Below are positions 8,123 through 14,877 of a stretch of 64,000 nucleotides of DNA, piece by piece (position 1 is the stretch's first letter; each line of letters starts with the position of its first letter). The notes beneath the pieces were generated by a model. That model ran no database searches, was not told the origin of the DNA, and saw only the letters and a list, made by a program, of their open reading frames with translations. The position numbers and the translations under genes are program-made. The DNA lies in assembly GCF_049747295.1 (NCBI RefSeq), contig NZ_JBMHJM010000001.1:3472001-3536000 (forward strand). Reading direction: 5' to 3'. This DNA is from Afipia sp049747295 (GTDB lineage: Bacteria > Pseudomonadota > Alphaproteobacteria > Rhizobiales > Xanthobacteraceae).

Positions 8123-9145
8123 CTACCGCCAGCCGAGCGCTGGGGCGACGTGGGTCAGGATCGATTCGATGATGTGGGCATTGTAGGCAACGCCGAGCTG
8201 GTTAGGCACGGTCAGCAATAGTGTATCGGCCTCGGTGATCGCCTCATCCTTCTTGAGCTGCTCGATAAGGATATCCGGCTCGGCGGCGTAGCCACGCCCA
8301 AAGATCGCGCGGGTCCTCTCGTCGAGAAATCCGATCTGGTCTTGATCGTCGCCACCTCGTCCGAAGTATGCGCGATCGCGATCATCCATCAGCGCGATGA
8401 TGCTGCGGCTCACCGAGACCTGTGGCTCGCGTGGGTGGCCTGCTTCCTTCCAGGCGGCGCGATAGGCTCTGATCTGTGCGGCCTGCTGCACATGGAAAGC
8501 CTCGCCGGTTTCGTCGTTCTTGAGCGTCGAACTCTGCAGGTTCATGCCGAGCTTGGCTGCCCATATTGCGGTGGCGTTCGAGCCGGCTCCCCACCAGATC
8601 CTATCGCGAAGTCCTTCGGAATGCGGTTCAAGCCGCAGCAGTCCCGGTGGATTCGGAAACATGGGGCGTGGATTTGGCTGCGCAAAGCCTTTGCCCTGCA
8701 GCACGCTGAGAAATACTTCGGCATGACGCCGCCCCATGTCGGAATCGGTCGCGCCCTCCGCCGGCTGATAACCGAAATGCCGCCATCCATCGATCACCTG
8801 TTCGGGCGAGCCTCGGCTGATGCCAAGCTGCAGGCGGCCGCCGGCAATGAGATCGGCTGCGCCGGCGTCTTCGGCCATATAGAGCGGATTCTCATAGCGC
8901 ATGTCTATGACCGCGGTGCCGATCTCGATGCGGCTCGTTTTCGCGCCGACGGCTGCCAGCAAGGGAAAGGGCGACGCGAGCTGGCGTGCAAAATGATGAA
9001 CACGGAAGTACGCTCCATCAGCGCCCAGCTCTTCAGCTGCGACGGCGAGGTCGATGGATTGCAGGAGCGCATCTCCCGCCGAGCGGGTCTGCGATTGCGG
9101 CGAGGGCGTCCAGTGCCCGAATGATAGAAATCCGATTTTTTTCAT
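8123..9145 (-). CDS. LLM-class (luciferase-like) flavin-dependent oxidoreductase
   Basis: A 340-residue TIM-barrel protein of the bacterial luciferase superfamily. It has the N-terminal GADGAYFRVHHF segment, IEIGTAVIDMRYENPLYMAEDA, and GRLQLGISRGSPEQ, typical of FMN/F420-type monooxygenases acting on small organics. An FMNH2-dependent oxygenase is most likely in a proteobacterium. The substrate is unknown. It stands alone, convergent with the Bug gene and divergent from pcaHG across 320 bp. Confidence 0.8.
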   Translation of the reverse strand: MKKIGFLSFGHWTPSPQSQTRSAGDALLQSIDLAVAAEELGADGAYFRVHHFARQLASPFPLLAAVGAKTSRIEIGTAVIDMRYENPLYMAEDAGAADLIAGGRLQLGISRGSPEQVIDGWRHFGYQPAEGATDSDMGRRHAEVFLSVLQGKGFAQPNPRPMFPNPPGLLRLEPHSEGLRDRIWWGAGSNATAIWAAKLGMNLQSSTLKNDETGEAFHVQQAAQIRAYRAAWKEAGHPREPQVSVSRSIIALMDDRDRAYFGRGGDDQDQIGFLDERTRAIFGRGYAAEPDILIEQLKKDEAITEADTLLLTVPNQLGVAYNAHIIESILTHVAPALGWR

Positions 9146-9419
9146 ACTGACAATCTATCGACGCTGCGGCCGATTTGCGAGCCTCGCTGTGAGCAAAACT
9201 ATTACTGCCGAGATCAAGCGAATTGCACAATGTTCATTGTCAAGCTGAGCCGGCTTCACCCTGTTGCCATGGCGTGCTCTTATTCAGCCGTGTGCGCTGC
9301 AGTCCTTCCGAGGTTGCAAGCCATTCATTCCGATTTTCAACTCAGTTAAGCTGGATTGTGGCTGAGGTTTCGGTTTAAGAGGATGCGCGGTGGTCGCTAC
9401 TGCTTCGCTAAAGGCGGCT
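9146..9419. other. Upstream part of the pca promoter region
   Basis: This is the gap between the luciferase-like gene and pcaH. I see no gene in it. Apart from the operator at its right end (separate entry) I recognise no repeat, although GCTTCGCTAAAGGC near 9402 may be a weak extra half-site. Confidence 0.4.
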
Positions 9420-9434
9420 GTTCGCTAATCGAAC
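9420..9434. promoter_or_regulatory. PcaR-like IclR operator upstream of pcaHG
   Basis: GTTCGCTAATCGAAC has perfect GTTCG/CGAAC arms and matches 13 of 15 bases of the PcaR-type site GTTCGATAATCGCAC as I remember it. It lies 33 bp before the pcaH start codon. The IclR gene at 12004-12801 is the obvious candidate regulator. Confidence 0.65.
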
Positions 9435-9466
9435 CGTCTCACTTGATCGTCCTATGAGATTGGCCC

Positions 9467-10168
9467 ATGACCCTCATATACCCACGCGAAAGTAATGCAG
9501 CACACGCGCCGCGGCTGTCACCGGAATATAAGAGCTCTGTGAAGCGCTCGCCGACCAAGCCGCTGATCATCATGCCTCATACGTTGTCGGAATTGACCGG
9601 CCCCGTTTACGGCCACGAGACCGTGCGGGCGAACGATCACGACCTCACGACCCAGCATCAGGGGGAGCCGCTCGGCGAGCGGATCATCGTGCACGGACAT
9701 GTCCGTGACGAAGACGGCCGTGGCGTTGCCAATGAACTGGTGGAGGTGTGGCAAGCCAACGCCTGCGGACGCTACGTCCATGTGGTCGACCAGCATCCGG
9801 CGCCACTCGACCCGAATTTTACCGGAGCAGGGCGAACCAAGACCGACGCCAGCGGCTATTACAGGTTCATCACCATCAAGCCCGGCGCGTATCCGTGGGG
9901 CAATCATCCGAACGCCTGGCGTCCGGCTCACATCCACTTCTCGCTGTTCGGGCATTCGTTCGTTTCGCGCATTGTGACGCAGATGTATTTCCCCGGCGAT
10001 CCGCTGTTCGCCTACGATCCGATTTTCAATTCGGTCACCGATGAGAAGGCGCGGATGCGGATGGTTTCGAGTTTCGATCTCGAAAACACCAAGCCCGATT
10101 GGGCTCTTTGCTATCGCTTCGACATCGTCTTGCGCGGACGCAACGCCACACCTTTGGATGACGACTGA
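9467..10168 (+). CDS. pcaH: Protocatechuate 3,4-dioxygenase, beta subunit
   Basis: A 233-residue intradiol dioxygenase subunit. It opens the protocatechuate ring between the hydroxyls to give beta-carboxymuconate. The non-haem Fe(III) ligands expected for the beta chain are visible as Tyr103 (GRYVHVV), Tyr142 (GAYPWGNH), His155 and His157 (RPAHIHFS). The N-terminal domain includes the usual LTGPVYG. The stop overlaps the pcaG start by one base, so the subunits are translationally coupled. An IclR-type operator precedes it. No other beta-ketoadipate genes (pcaBCDIJF) are in the window. Confidence 0.93.
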   Translation: MTLIYPRESNAAHAPRLSPEYKSSVKRSPTKPLIIMPHTLSELTGPVYGHETVRANDHDLTTQHQGEPLGERIIVHGHVRDEDGRGVANELVEVWQANACGRYVHVVDQHPAPLDPNFTGAGRTKTDASGYYRFITIKPGAYPWGNHPNAWRPAHIHFSLFGHSFVSRIVTQMYFPGDPLFAYDPIFNSVTDEKARMRMVSSFDLENTKPDWALCYRFDIVLRGRNATPLDDD

Positions 10169-10752
10169 TGAGCGGCATTACTCCATCACAGACTGTCGGC
10201 CCTTATTTTAAATACGGGCTGACGCCGGGCAACGACTATCAGTGGAACGATGCCTTCGGCAACGATCTGGTGACTCCAGATGTTTCGGGCGAACGCATCC
10301 GCATCGTCGGACGCGTGTTCGATGGCGACGGCAAGGAGATCACCGACTCGATGCTGGAGATCTGGCAGGCGGACGGCCAAGGCCGCTTTGCCGATCCTCA
10401 GGATGCGCGTTCGCTTCCCAACGCGGCTTTCAGAGGCTTCGGCCGCTGCGGGACGGACAGCAAGGGCGCTTATTCATTTCACACCATCAAGCCAGGGCCG
10501 GTTGCGGGGCCTCGCGAGCAACAGGCGCCGCATATTCTGCTCGCGGTTTTTGCCAGAGGCATGACCCGGCAGGCGCAGACCCGGATTTATTTCGAAGACG
10601 AGGCTGCGAACGCCAAAGATCCGATCCTTGCGCTTGTTCCTGCGGAACGCCGTACGACATTGATCGCGGTTCGCGAGCCGGGGGACATCGCAACCTATCG
10701 GTTCGATGTCCATCTGCAGGGCGATCTGGAGACTGTGTTTTTCGACCTGTGA
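10168..10752 (+). CDS. pcaG: Protocatechuate 3,4-dioxygenase, alpha subunit
   Basis: A 194-residue alpha subunit opening with TPSQTVGPYFKYGL, the standard PcaG start. It lacks the Tyr/His iron ligands, as expected, and contributes residues to the shared active-site pocket of the (alpha-beta) protomer. Length and order (H then G) are normal. The ATGA overlap with pcaH supports co-translation. Confidence 0.93.
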   Translation: MSGITPSQTVGPYFKYGLTPGNDYQWNDAFGNDLVTPDVSGERIRIVGRVFDGDGKEITDSMLEIWQADGQGRFADPQDARSLPNAAFRGFGRCGTDSKGAYSFHTIKPGPVAGPREQQAPHILLAVFARGMTRQAQTRIYFEDEAANAKDPILALVPAERRTTLIAVREPGDIATYRFDVHLQGDLETVFFDL

Positions 10753-10806
10753 GCGGTTCACAGCCGCGTCTTTCAGATCTTTGCTCATACTTCGCGATAG
10801 TTAAGA

Positions 10807-11145
10807 ATGCCCCATATTGTCTGTCACTATTCAACGGGCCAGGAGATGCCTCCGATCAGCGAGGTGATGATGGCGCTTCATCTCGCTGCCGCTTCCACGG
10901 GTGTGGTCAAGGCGGAAGATCTCAAGATCCGCGCTCAAGCCTTTGATGACTATCTGGTCGCTGGGAAGGCTCAATCATTCTTCCACGTGTCGCTTTATCT
11001 GCTTGCAGGAAGAACGCCGCAGCAGAAGGAGATGCTGAGCGTCGAGTTGAGAAGTACCTTATCGAAACTGCTCGAGAACACGCACAGCATCAGTATCGAC
11101 ATCCGTGACATGGACCCGGATGCCTACAAGAAGCGTCTGAAATAG
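10807..11145 (+). CDS. 5-carboxymethyl-2-hydroxymuconate isomerase (CHMI) family protein
   Basis: A 112-residue member of the tautomerase superfamily (HpaF/HpcD type). The mature N-terminus would be Pro (MPHIVCHYS), the general base of this superfamily, and SFFHVSLYLLAGR is a family segment. In the homoprotocatechuate meta pathway this enzyme isomerises the ring-opened product. Here it follows pcaHG after 54 bp, which is an ortho pathway, so the true substrate may differ. No clear ribosome site precedes the ATG. Confidence 0.8.
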   Translation: MPHIVCHYSTGQEMPPISEVMMALHLAAASTGVVKAEDLKIRAQAFDDYLVAGKAQSFFHVSLYLLAGRTPQQKEMLSVELRSTLSKLLENTHSISIDIRDMDPDAYKKRLK

Positions 11146-11390
11146 CGAGCCTCTAGAAGCTTCTCGCCGGTTTCCGCTTGGTTACTGAAGTCTTCAATGA
11201 GGGCAGGCTTTATCCGTAAGCCCGATACTGCCGTCGATATATTACACGATTCACAAGCATTCTTCGGTACGCCCGTTGTTCTGCCTCATTTCCGGGCGGA
11301 CATCGCGCAAACTTGATGTTAGACGGAAGGCGAAGTTCGGCGTGGGAGTGATGAGTTTTAAGTCGCTCCGATCTTACTCGCAGGTTTCAA

Positions 11391-11999
11391 ATGAAAAAAA
11401 CAAACGGCAGCCGGGCCGCTTCTGCGGAGCAATCGGCGCGACGACGGGGCAGGGAGAAGATCCATGACGATATTGAGGCAGCCTGGCTGATCGAGCGGCC
11501 TGATCTTGATCTCAAGGTCGCCTGTACGCTGCTCCGGATGGCGCGAGCGAATCTGATGCACGAAGCCCGCGTGCAGGCGATTTCGAAAGCGATCGGGCTG
11601 GTGACCGGCGATCTTCACGTCTTGCTGGCGTTGCGACGTTGCGGAAAACCTTATGAACTGCGGCCGACTGACCTGTTCCGCACCTTGCTGGTGACCTCGG
11701 GCGCGATGACGAAGCGTGTCACGCGACTTCAGGAGGCAAGGCTCATTTCGCGCGTATCGGCGAACGATGATGGACGATCGGAATTGGTGCGTTTGACCGC
11801 CAAGGGGCTGAACATCGCTGACCGAGCCATTTCCGACATCGCGCGGACCGTCAGGTGCGTCACGGCTGAGGGCCAGCTTACGGAGCATGAAATAGACGTG
11901 ATGGATCGCGCTTTCCGAAAGCTTCTGACTGTGAAGGCGATCAGCTTTGAGGAGACGCTGGGCAAGAAGAGCGCTTCCAGGCGACGCGTCAGAGCATAG
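11391..11999 (+). CDS. MarR-family transcriptional regulator
   Basis: A 202-residue protein with a winged-helix core around residues 75-150: a recognition-helix region with SGAMTKRVTRLQEA, then a wing with NDDGRSELVRLTAKG, the usual MarR signature. The first 30 residues are basic and poorly conserved, so a downstream start is possible. MarR proteins usually repress nearby catabolic or efflux genes and respond to phenolic ligands. It ends 4 bp from the convergent IclR gene. Its targets are not evident. Confidence 0.85.
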   Translation: MKKTNGSRAASAEQSARRRGREKIHDDIEAAWLIERPDLDLKVACTLLRMARANLMHEARVQAISKAIGLVTGDLHVLLALRRCGKPYELRPTDLFRTLLVTSGAMTKRVTRLQEARLISRVSANDDGRSELVRLTAKGLNIADRAISDIARTVRCVTAEGQLTEHEIDVMDRAFRKLLTVKAISFEETLGKKSASRRRVRA

Positions 12000-12003
12000 A
12001 ACG

Positions 12004-12801
12004 CTAGACCAGGAGCGGTTTGGCCGCGGCTGCCATTTGCTTCAAGAGCGGCAGGAAGCGATCGATCATTTCGCCGGTCGATATGCGATCGACATGAGCT
12101 CCGATATTGGCGGCAGCAATGATGCCGCCGTCATATCTGTGGATCGGAACGGAGATGGAGCGGAAACCTCCCTCGGCCTCAAGGTCCACCAGGGAATAGC
12201 CCTTGCTGCGATCTGTGATGATCGTGGCGATGACGAGAGACTTGTCGGTGATCGTCTCAGGTGTCTGGGGCTTCAGCGTCATGCCGTTGATCGCCTCAGT
12301 CAGCTCGTCGTTTGAGAGCCGGCCGAGCAGAACACGCCCAACCGACGTGCAGAAAGCCGGAAGTCGGTAGCCGATATCAACCCCCGCAGGGAAAACGCGG
12401 GCGGGGCTCGCTCGGGCAACGAACACAACCTCGTCGCCGTCCAGCACGGCCAGCGAGCAAATCTCCTTCGCTTTGGCAGAGACCTCGTCCATGAGAGGCT
12501 GCATCACCGTGCTGATCTGGTTGGATGCGAGATATGTCGATGCGAGGGTGAGAATGCGCGGTGTCAGCGTGAAAAGCCGATCGTCCCCGGCTACGAAGCC
12601 CGACTTCTGCAGCGTCATGAGAATTCTGCGCACCGTCGCGCGCGGCAGATTGGACGCCTTGGCGATGTCGCTGAGCGTCATAGGCCGATGATCGACCGCG
12701 AACGACTGAATAACGCGCAAGCCGCGATCCAGGCTTTCAATGAATTCAGTCCCGTCGGGCCTGCCTTCCTTGTCCTCTGCCGTGCGCTTGAGTTTGGGCA
12801 T
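12004..12801 (-). CDS. IclR-family transcriptional regulator (PcaR/PobR-like)
   Basis: A 265-residue protein. The N-terminal winged helix (FIESLDRGLRVIQSF, then TLSDIAKASNLPRATVRRIL) is followed by an IclR ligand-binding domain with SVGRVLLG and VDLEAEGGFRSISVPI. The opening ESLxRGLxVI is that of the PcaR/PcaU/PobR group, which controls protocatechuate and 4-hydroxybenzoate genes. It is the only IclR gene in view and lies between four copies of an IclR-type palindrome (3642, 9420, 14692, 14841). It is therefore the likely common regulator of those units; no copy was seen at its own promoter. Confidence 0.88.
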   Translation of the reverse strand: MPKLKRTAEDKEGRPDGTEFIESLDRGLRVIQSFAVDHRPMTLSDIAKASNLPRATVRRILMTLQKSGFVAGDDRLFTLTPRILTLASTYLASNQISTVMQPLMDEVSAKAKEICSLAVLDGDEVVFVARASPARVFPAGVDIGYRLPAFCTSVGRVLLGRLSNDELTEAINGMTLKPQTPETITDKSLVIATIITDRSKGYSLVDLEAEGGFRSISVPIHRYDGGIIAAANIGAHVDRISTGEMIDRFLPLLKQMAAAAKPLLV

Positions 12802-12870
12802 GCCGCCTGTCGGTCCATTGATCGGATTGGCTGATTCACCAAAGGGAATAACGAATCAGCCGATGGTGCA

Positions 12871-12945
12871 CTAGAGTCCTGATTCCGAAGTTCGCATCAT
12901 TTCGCTGCTCGTTCGTCTGCGAACTTCGGAATCGAAGGACTCTAG
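12871..12945. repeat. Palindromic repeat, copy B
   Basis: The arms run 12871-12896 and 12918-12945. They are bounded by CTAGAG...CTCTAG, with the core GATTCCGAAGTTCGCA, and have a 2-nt insertion in the right arm. It is the first of three copies in a row between the IclR gene and the ferredoxin reductase. Confidence 0.85.
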
Positions 12946-12957
12946 CAAGTTATTGTT

Positions 12958-13035
12958 CTAGTGTGGCTTTGGTTCTGAAGTCCGCATTCCGGACTCGCCG
13001 CACGAATAATGCGGACTTCAGAACCGCCACACTAG
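12958..13035. repeat. Palindromic repeat, copy C
   Basis: The arms run 12958-12988 and 13008-13035, bounded by CTAGTGTGGC and its complement, with the core GTTCTGAAGTCCGCATT. It has one 3-nt difference between arms. Its last four bases (CTAG) are also the first four of copy D. Confidence 0.85.
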
Positions 13036-13106
13036 TGTCCCGATTCCGAAGTCCGCATTCTAGACTGGCCGCTCAAGTGGTTCGGACTTCTGAGCCGCCA
13101 CACTAG
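13032..13106. repeat. Palindromic repeat, copy D, entering a CDS
   Basis: The left arm runs 13032-13060 (CTAGTGTCCCGATTCCGAAG and on). The right arm, 13077-13106, ends GCCGCCACACTAG. It is less symmetrical than copies B and C. Its right half is coding sequence: the end of the ferredoxin-reductase gene is made of the repeat. Confidence 0.8.
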
Positions 13107-14334
13107 CACTGTCCGCAGCCTTCAGGAGAGATTTGAAGTCGAACGACAGGTCCATAACCTCTTCTGGCGATGGCGAAATTCCGCCGGCGATCAGGCGCCT
13201 TGCAGCCATCTGGTCGCCCGCGCGATTGACGCTGTCGACCGCAATCAGCTTTTTCTGCCTGTAATAAAACACCGAGAATTTTCCGTCCTCGATCGATCCG
13301 CGGACAGCCTGGGTATCGAAGTTGCGTGAGATTCCGACGATCTGAAGCTTGGCGTCATACTGGTCGGACCAGAACCGGGGCACGCTTTCGTAGGGTCCCG
13401 TGTCTCCGGCGATCGCCAGCCCAGCGGCTTTGGCCTGATCCTGAGCATTCTGCACGGATTCAAGGCGAAGCCACTCCTGCGCAAAAATATTGAAATGCGA
13501 CGTGCAATCGCCCGCCGCAAAGATGTTGGAATCGCTGGTGCGGCCATGATCGTCCACGACGATGCCGTTGGTGCATTTTAAGCCAACGCTCTTGGCCAAC
13601 TGGTCGTTAGGCAGGCCGCCTACGCCGATCAGGACAAGGTCTGCCGGAATGCGCCTATTGTTTCCGCAGAGCACCGCCGCAACTCGCCCGTGTCGTCCCT
13701 CGATCGAAGCGGCTGTTTCCTCAAGCAACACGTCGGCCCCGTGCTGCACATGCGTATCGAGCAGGAATTCGGACACAAGGGGCGATACGGCTCGTTCGAG
13801 CAGGCGAGACGCGCTCTCGAGAACAGTGACTTTCTTGCCGAGCTTGGTCGCCGATGCCGCGACTTCCAGGCCGATAAAGCCGCCGCCAATGACGACAATC
13901 TCGGACGCATCGTGGAGTCGCGCTTTGAGATCGACGGCATCGTGAAGCGATCTGAGATAGCAGACGCCGTCCAGATCCGCGCCCTGGATCGGCAGCTGTC
14001 GCGCATGGGAGCCCGTTGCAATCACGACTTTGTCGAAGGCCAATTCCGAACCGCCGCCGAGCAGGACTTTCCGCGATCGCTTGTCGATTTCGAGCGCGCG
14101 AGTCCCAAGCACGAGGTCGATGGCCTTTTTCTCGAAGAACGCGCCGTCGCGCAGGATCAGGCTTTCCTTGCTCTCAAGACCGAGAAGAAAGCCTTTGGAG
14201 AGTGGTGGCCGCTGATAGGGCAGGCTGTGCTCATCCGCGACAATGGTGATGCGCTCGGCATAGCCGGAATCCCGCGCAGTCAGGCAGGCCTGGACGCCGG
14301 CATATGATGCGCCAATAACGACGAGGCCGCTCAT
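13060..14334 (-). CDS. FAD/NAD(P)-dependent ferredoxin reductase (ThcD/PuR type)
   Basis: A 424-residue glutathione-reductase-type flavoprotein. It has an N-terminal FAD motif (GASYAGVQ), an NAD(P) motif in the middle (VVIGGGFIGLEVA), the FAAGD segment and a C-terminal Reductase_C domain. It passes electrons from NAD(P)H to a [2Fe-2S] ferredoxin. It overlaps the ferredoxin gene by 4 bp, and the Rieske oxygenase on the other side of the shared promoter is the likely acceptor. The last 15 or so residues (SVAAQKSEPLERPV) are encoded by palindromic repeat D and are probably not native. Confidence 0.88.
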   Translation of the reverse strand: MSGLVVIGASYAGVQACLTARDSGYAERITIVADEHSLPYQRPPLSKGFLLGLESKESLILRDGAFFEKKAIDLVLGTRALEIDKRSRKVLLGGGSELAFDKVVIATGSHARQLPIQGADLDGVCYLRSLHDAVDLKARLHDASEIVVIGGGFIGLEVAASATKLGKKVTVLESASRLLERAVSPLVSEFLLDTHVQHGADVLLEETAASIEGRHGRVAAVLCGNNRRIPADLVLIGVGGLPNDQLAKSVGLKCTNGIVVDDHGRTSDSNIFAAGDCTSHFNIFAQEWLRLESVQNAQDQAKAAGLAIAGDTGPYESVPRFWSDQYDAKLQIVGISRNFDTQAVRGSIEDGKFSVFYYRQKKLIAVDSVNRAGDQMAARRLIAGGISPSPEEVMDLSFDFKSLLKAADSASVAAQKSEPLERPV

Positions 14335-14654
14335 CTCTCGGTCTCCGGTACGTAGACTGTGAGGGGGTCAACGGGGAAGGGGGCTTTCAGCTGGCAGCTC
14401 AATCGGCTGTTTGGCTTCCTCGTGGCTGTCACTGCGCCCAGCAATTCAAGCTCGTCTTCCATTGGGGCCGGAAGATGACTCAGTTGCGCCTCGTCGACGT
14501 AGACGTGACATGTCGCGCAGTCGAGACAGCCGCCGCACTCGCCGTCGATGCCAGCAATTCCATTGCGGACCGCGGCAAGCATCACGCTCACACCTGAACC
14601 GATCTCGACCACGTTCTCAGCGCCATTGCGTTCAACGAACTTGATGTGAGCCAC
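14331..14654 (-). CDS. [2Fe-2S] ferredoxin, adrenodoxin/putidaredoxin type
   Basis: A 107-residue plant/vertebrate-type ferredoxin. The cluster ligands are Cys40, Cys46, Cys49 and Cys87 (C-x5-C-x2-C and a distal SRLSC); Cys43 is extra. It carries single electrons from the adjacent reductase to an oxygenase. The partner could be a cytochrome P450, but none is present, whereas a Rieske oxygenase lacking its own reductase lies in the divergent operon. Transcription starts from the shared operator region 14655-14877. Confidence 0.9.
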   Translation of the reverse strand: MAHIKFVERNGAENVVEIGSGVSVMLAAVRNGIAGIDGECGGCLDCATCHVYVDEAQLSHLPAPMEDELELLGAVTATRKPNSRLSCQLKAPFPVDPLTVYVPETER

Positions 14655-14691
14655 TCGTCACCTCTCATCTTTAACCGTTAAACGAACATAA

Positions 14692-14706
14692 GTTCGTCTA
14701 TTGAAC
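14692..14706. promoter_or_regulatory. IclR-like operator, ferredoxin side
   Basis: GTTCGTCTATTGAAC is identical to the copy at 14841. An outward CGAAC half-site 4 bp upstream (14683-14687) extends it. It sits 38 bp from the ferredoxin start codon. Confidence 0.65.
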
Positions 14707-14840
14707 GTAGCAAGATCGAATATGGCGGAGCTTCCCAGACCTAAAATCCACAATCGCAGCATTTGTTAGCAGCCGCAGCATGCAAAATAGGCTTGCGGGC
14801 GATCAGAATTAGAGGCAATCTAAGAATGTATCGAACTTAT

Positions 14841-14855
14841 GTTCGTCTATTGAAC
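14841..14855. promoter_or_regulatory. IclR-like operator, amidohydrolase side
   Basis: The second exact copy of GTTCGTCTATTGAAC, again preceded by CGAAC and a 4-nt spacer (14832-14836). It ends 22 bp before the ATG of the exported amidohydrolase, so a bound protein would overlap the promoter. The two copies are 149 bp apart. Confidence 0.65.
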
Positions 14856-14877
14856 AAAATATAAAAAGGGGGGCGTC

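Noticed and set aside
11150..11170. AGAAGCTTCT palindrome after the CHMI gene as a terminator or operator
   Set aside because: The dyad is only 10 bp with no loop or T-run, and is likely to occur by chance.
14331..14654. Ferredoxin and reductase as partners of a cytochrome P450
   Set aside because: No P450 haem-binding motif is encoded in the window, while a Rieske oxygenase without a fused reductase shares the divergent promoter. A distant P450 cannot be excluded.
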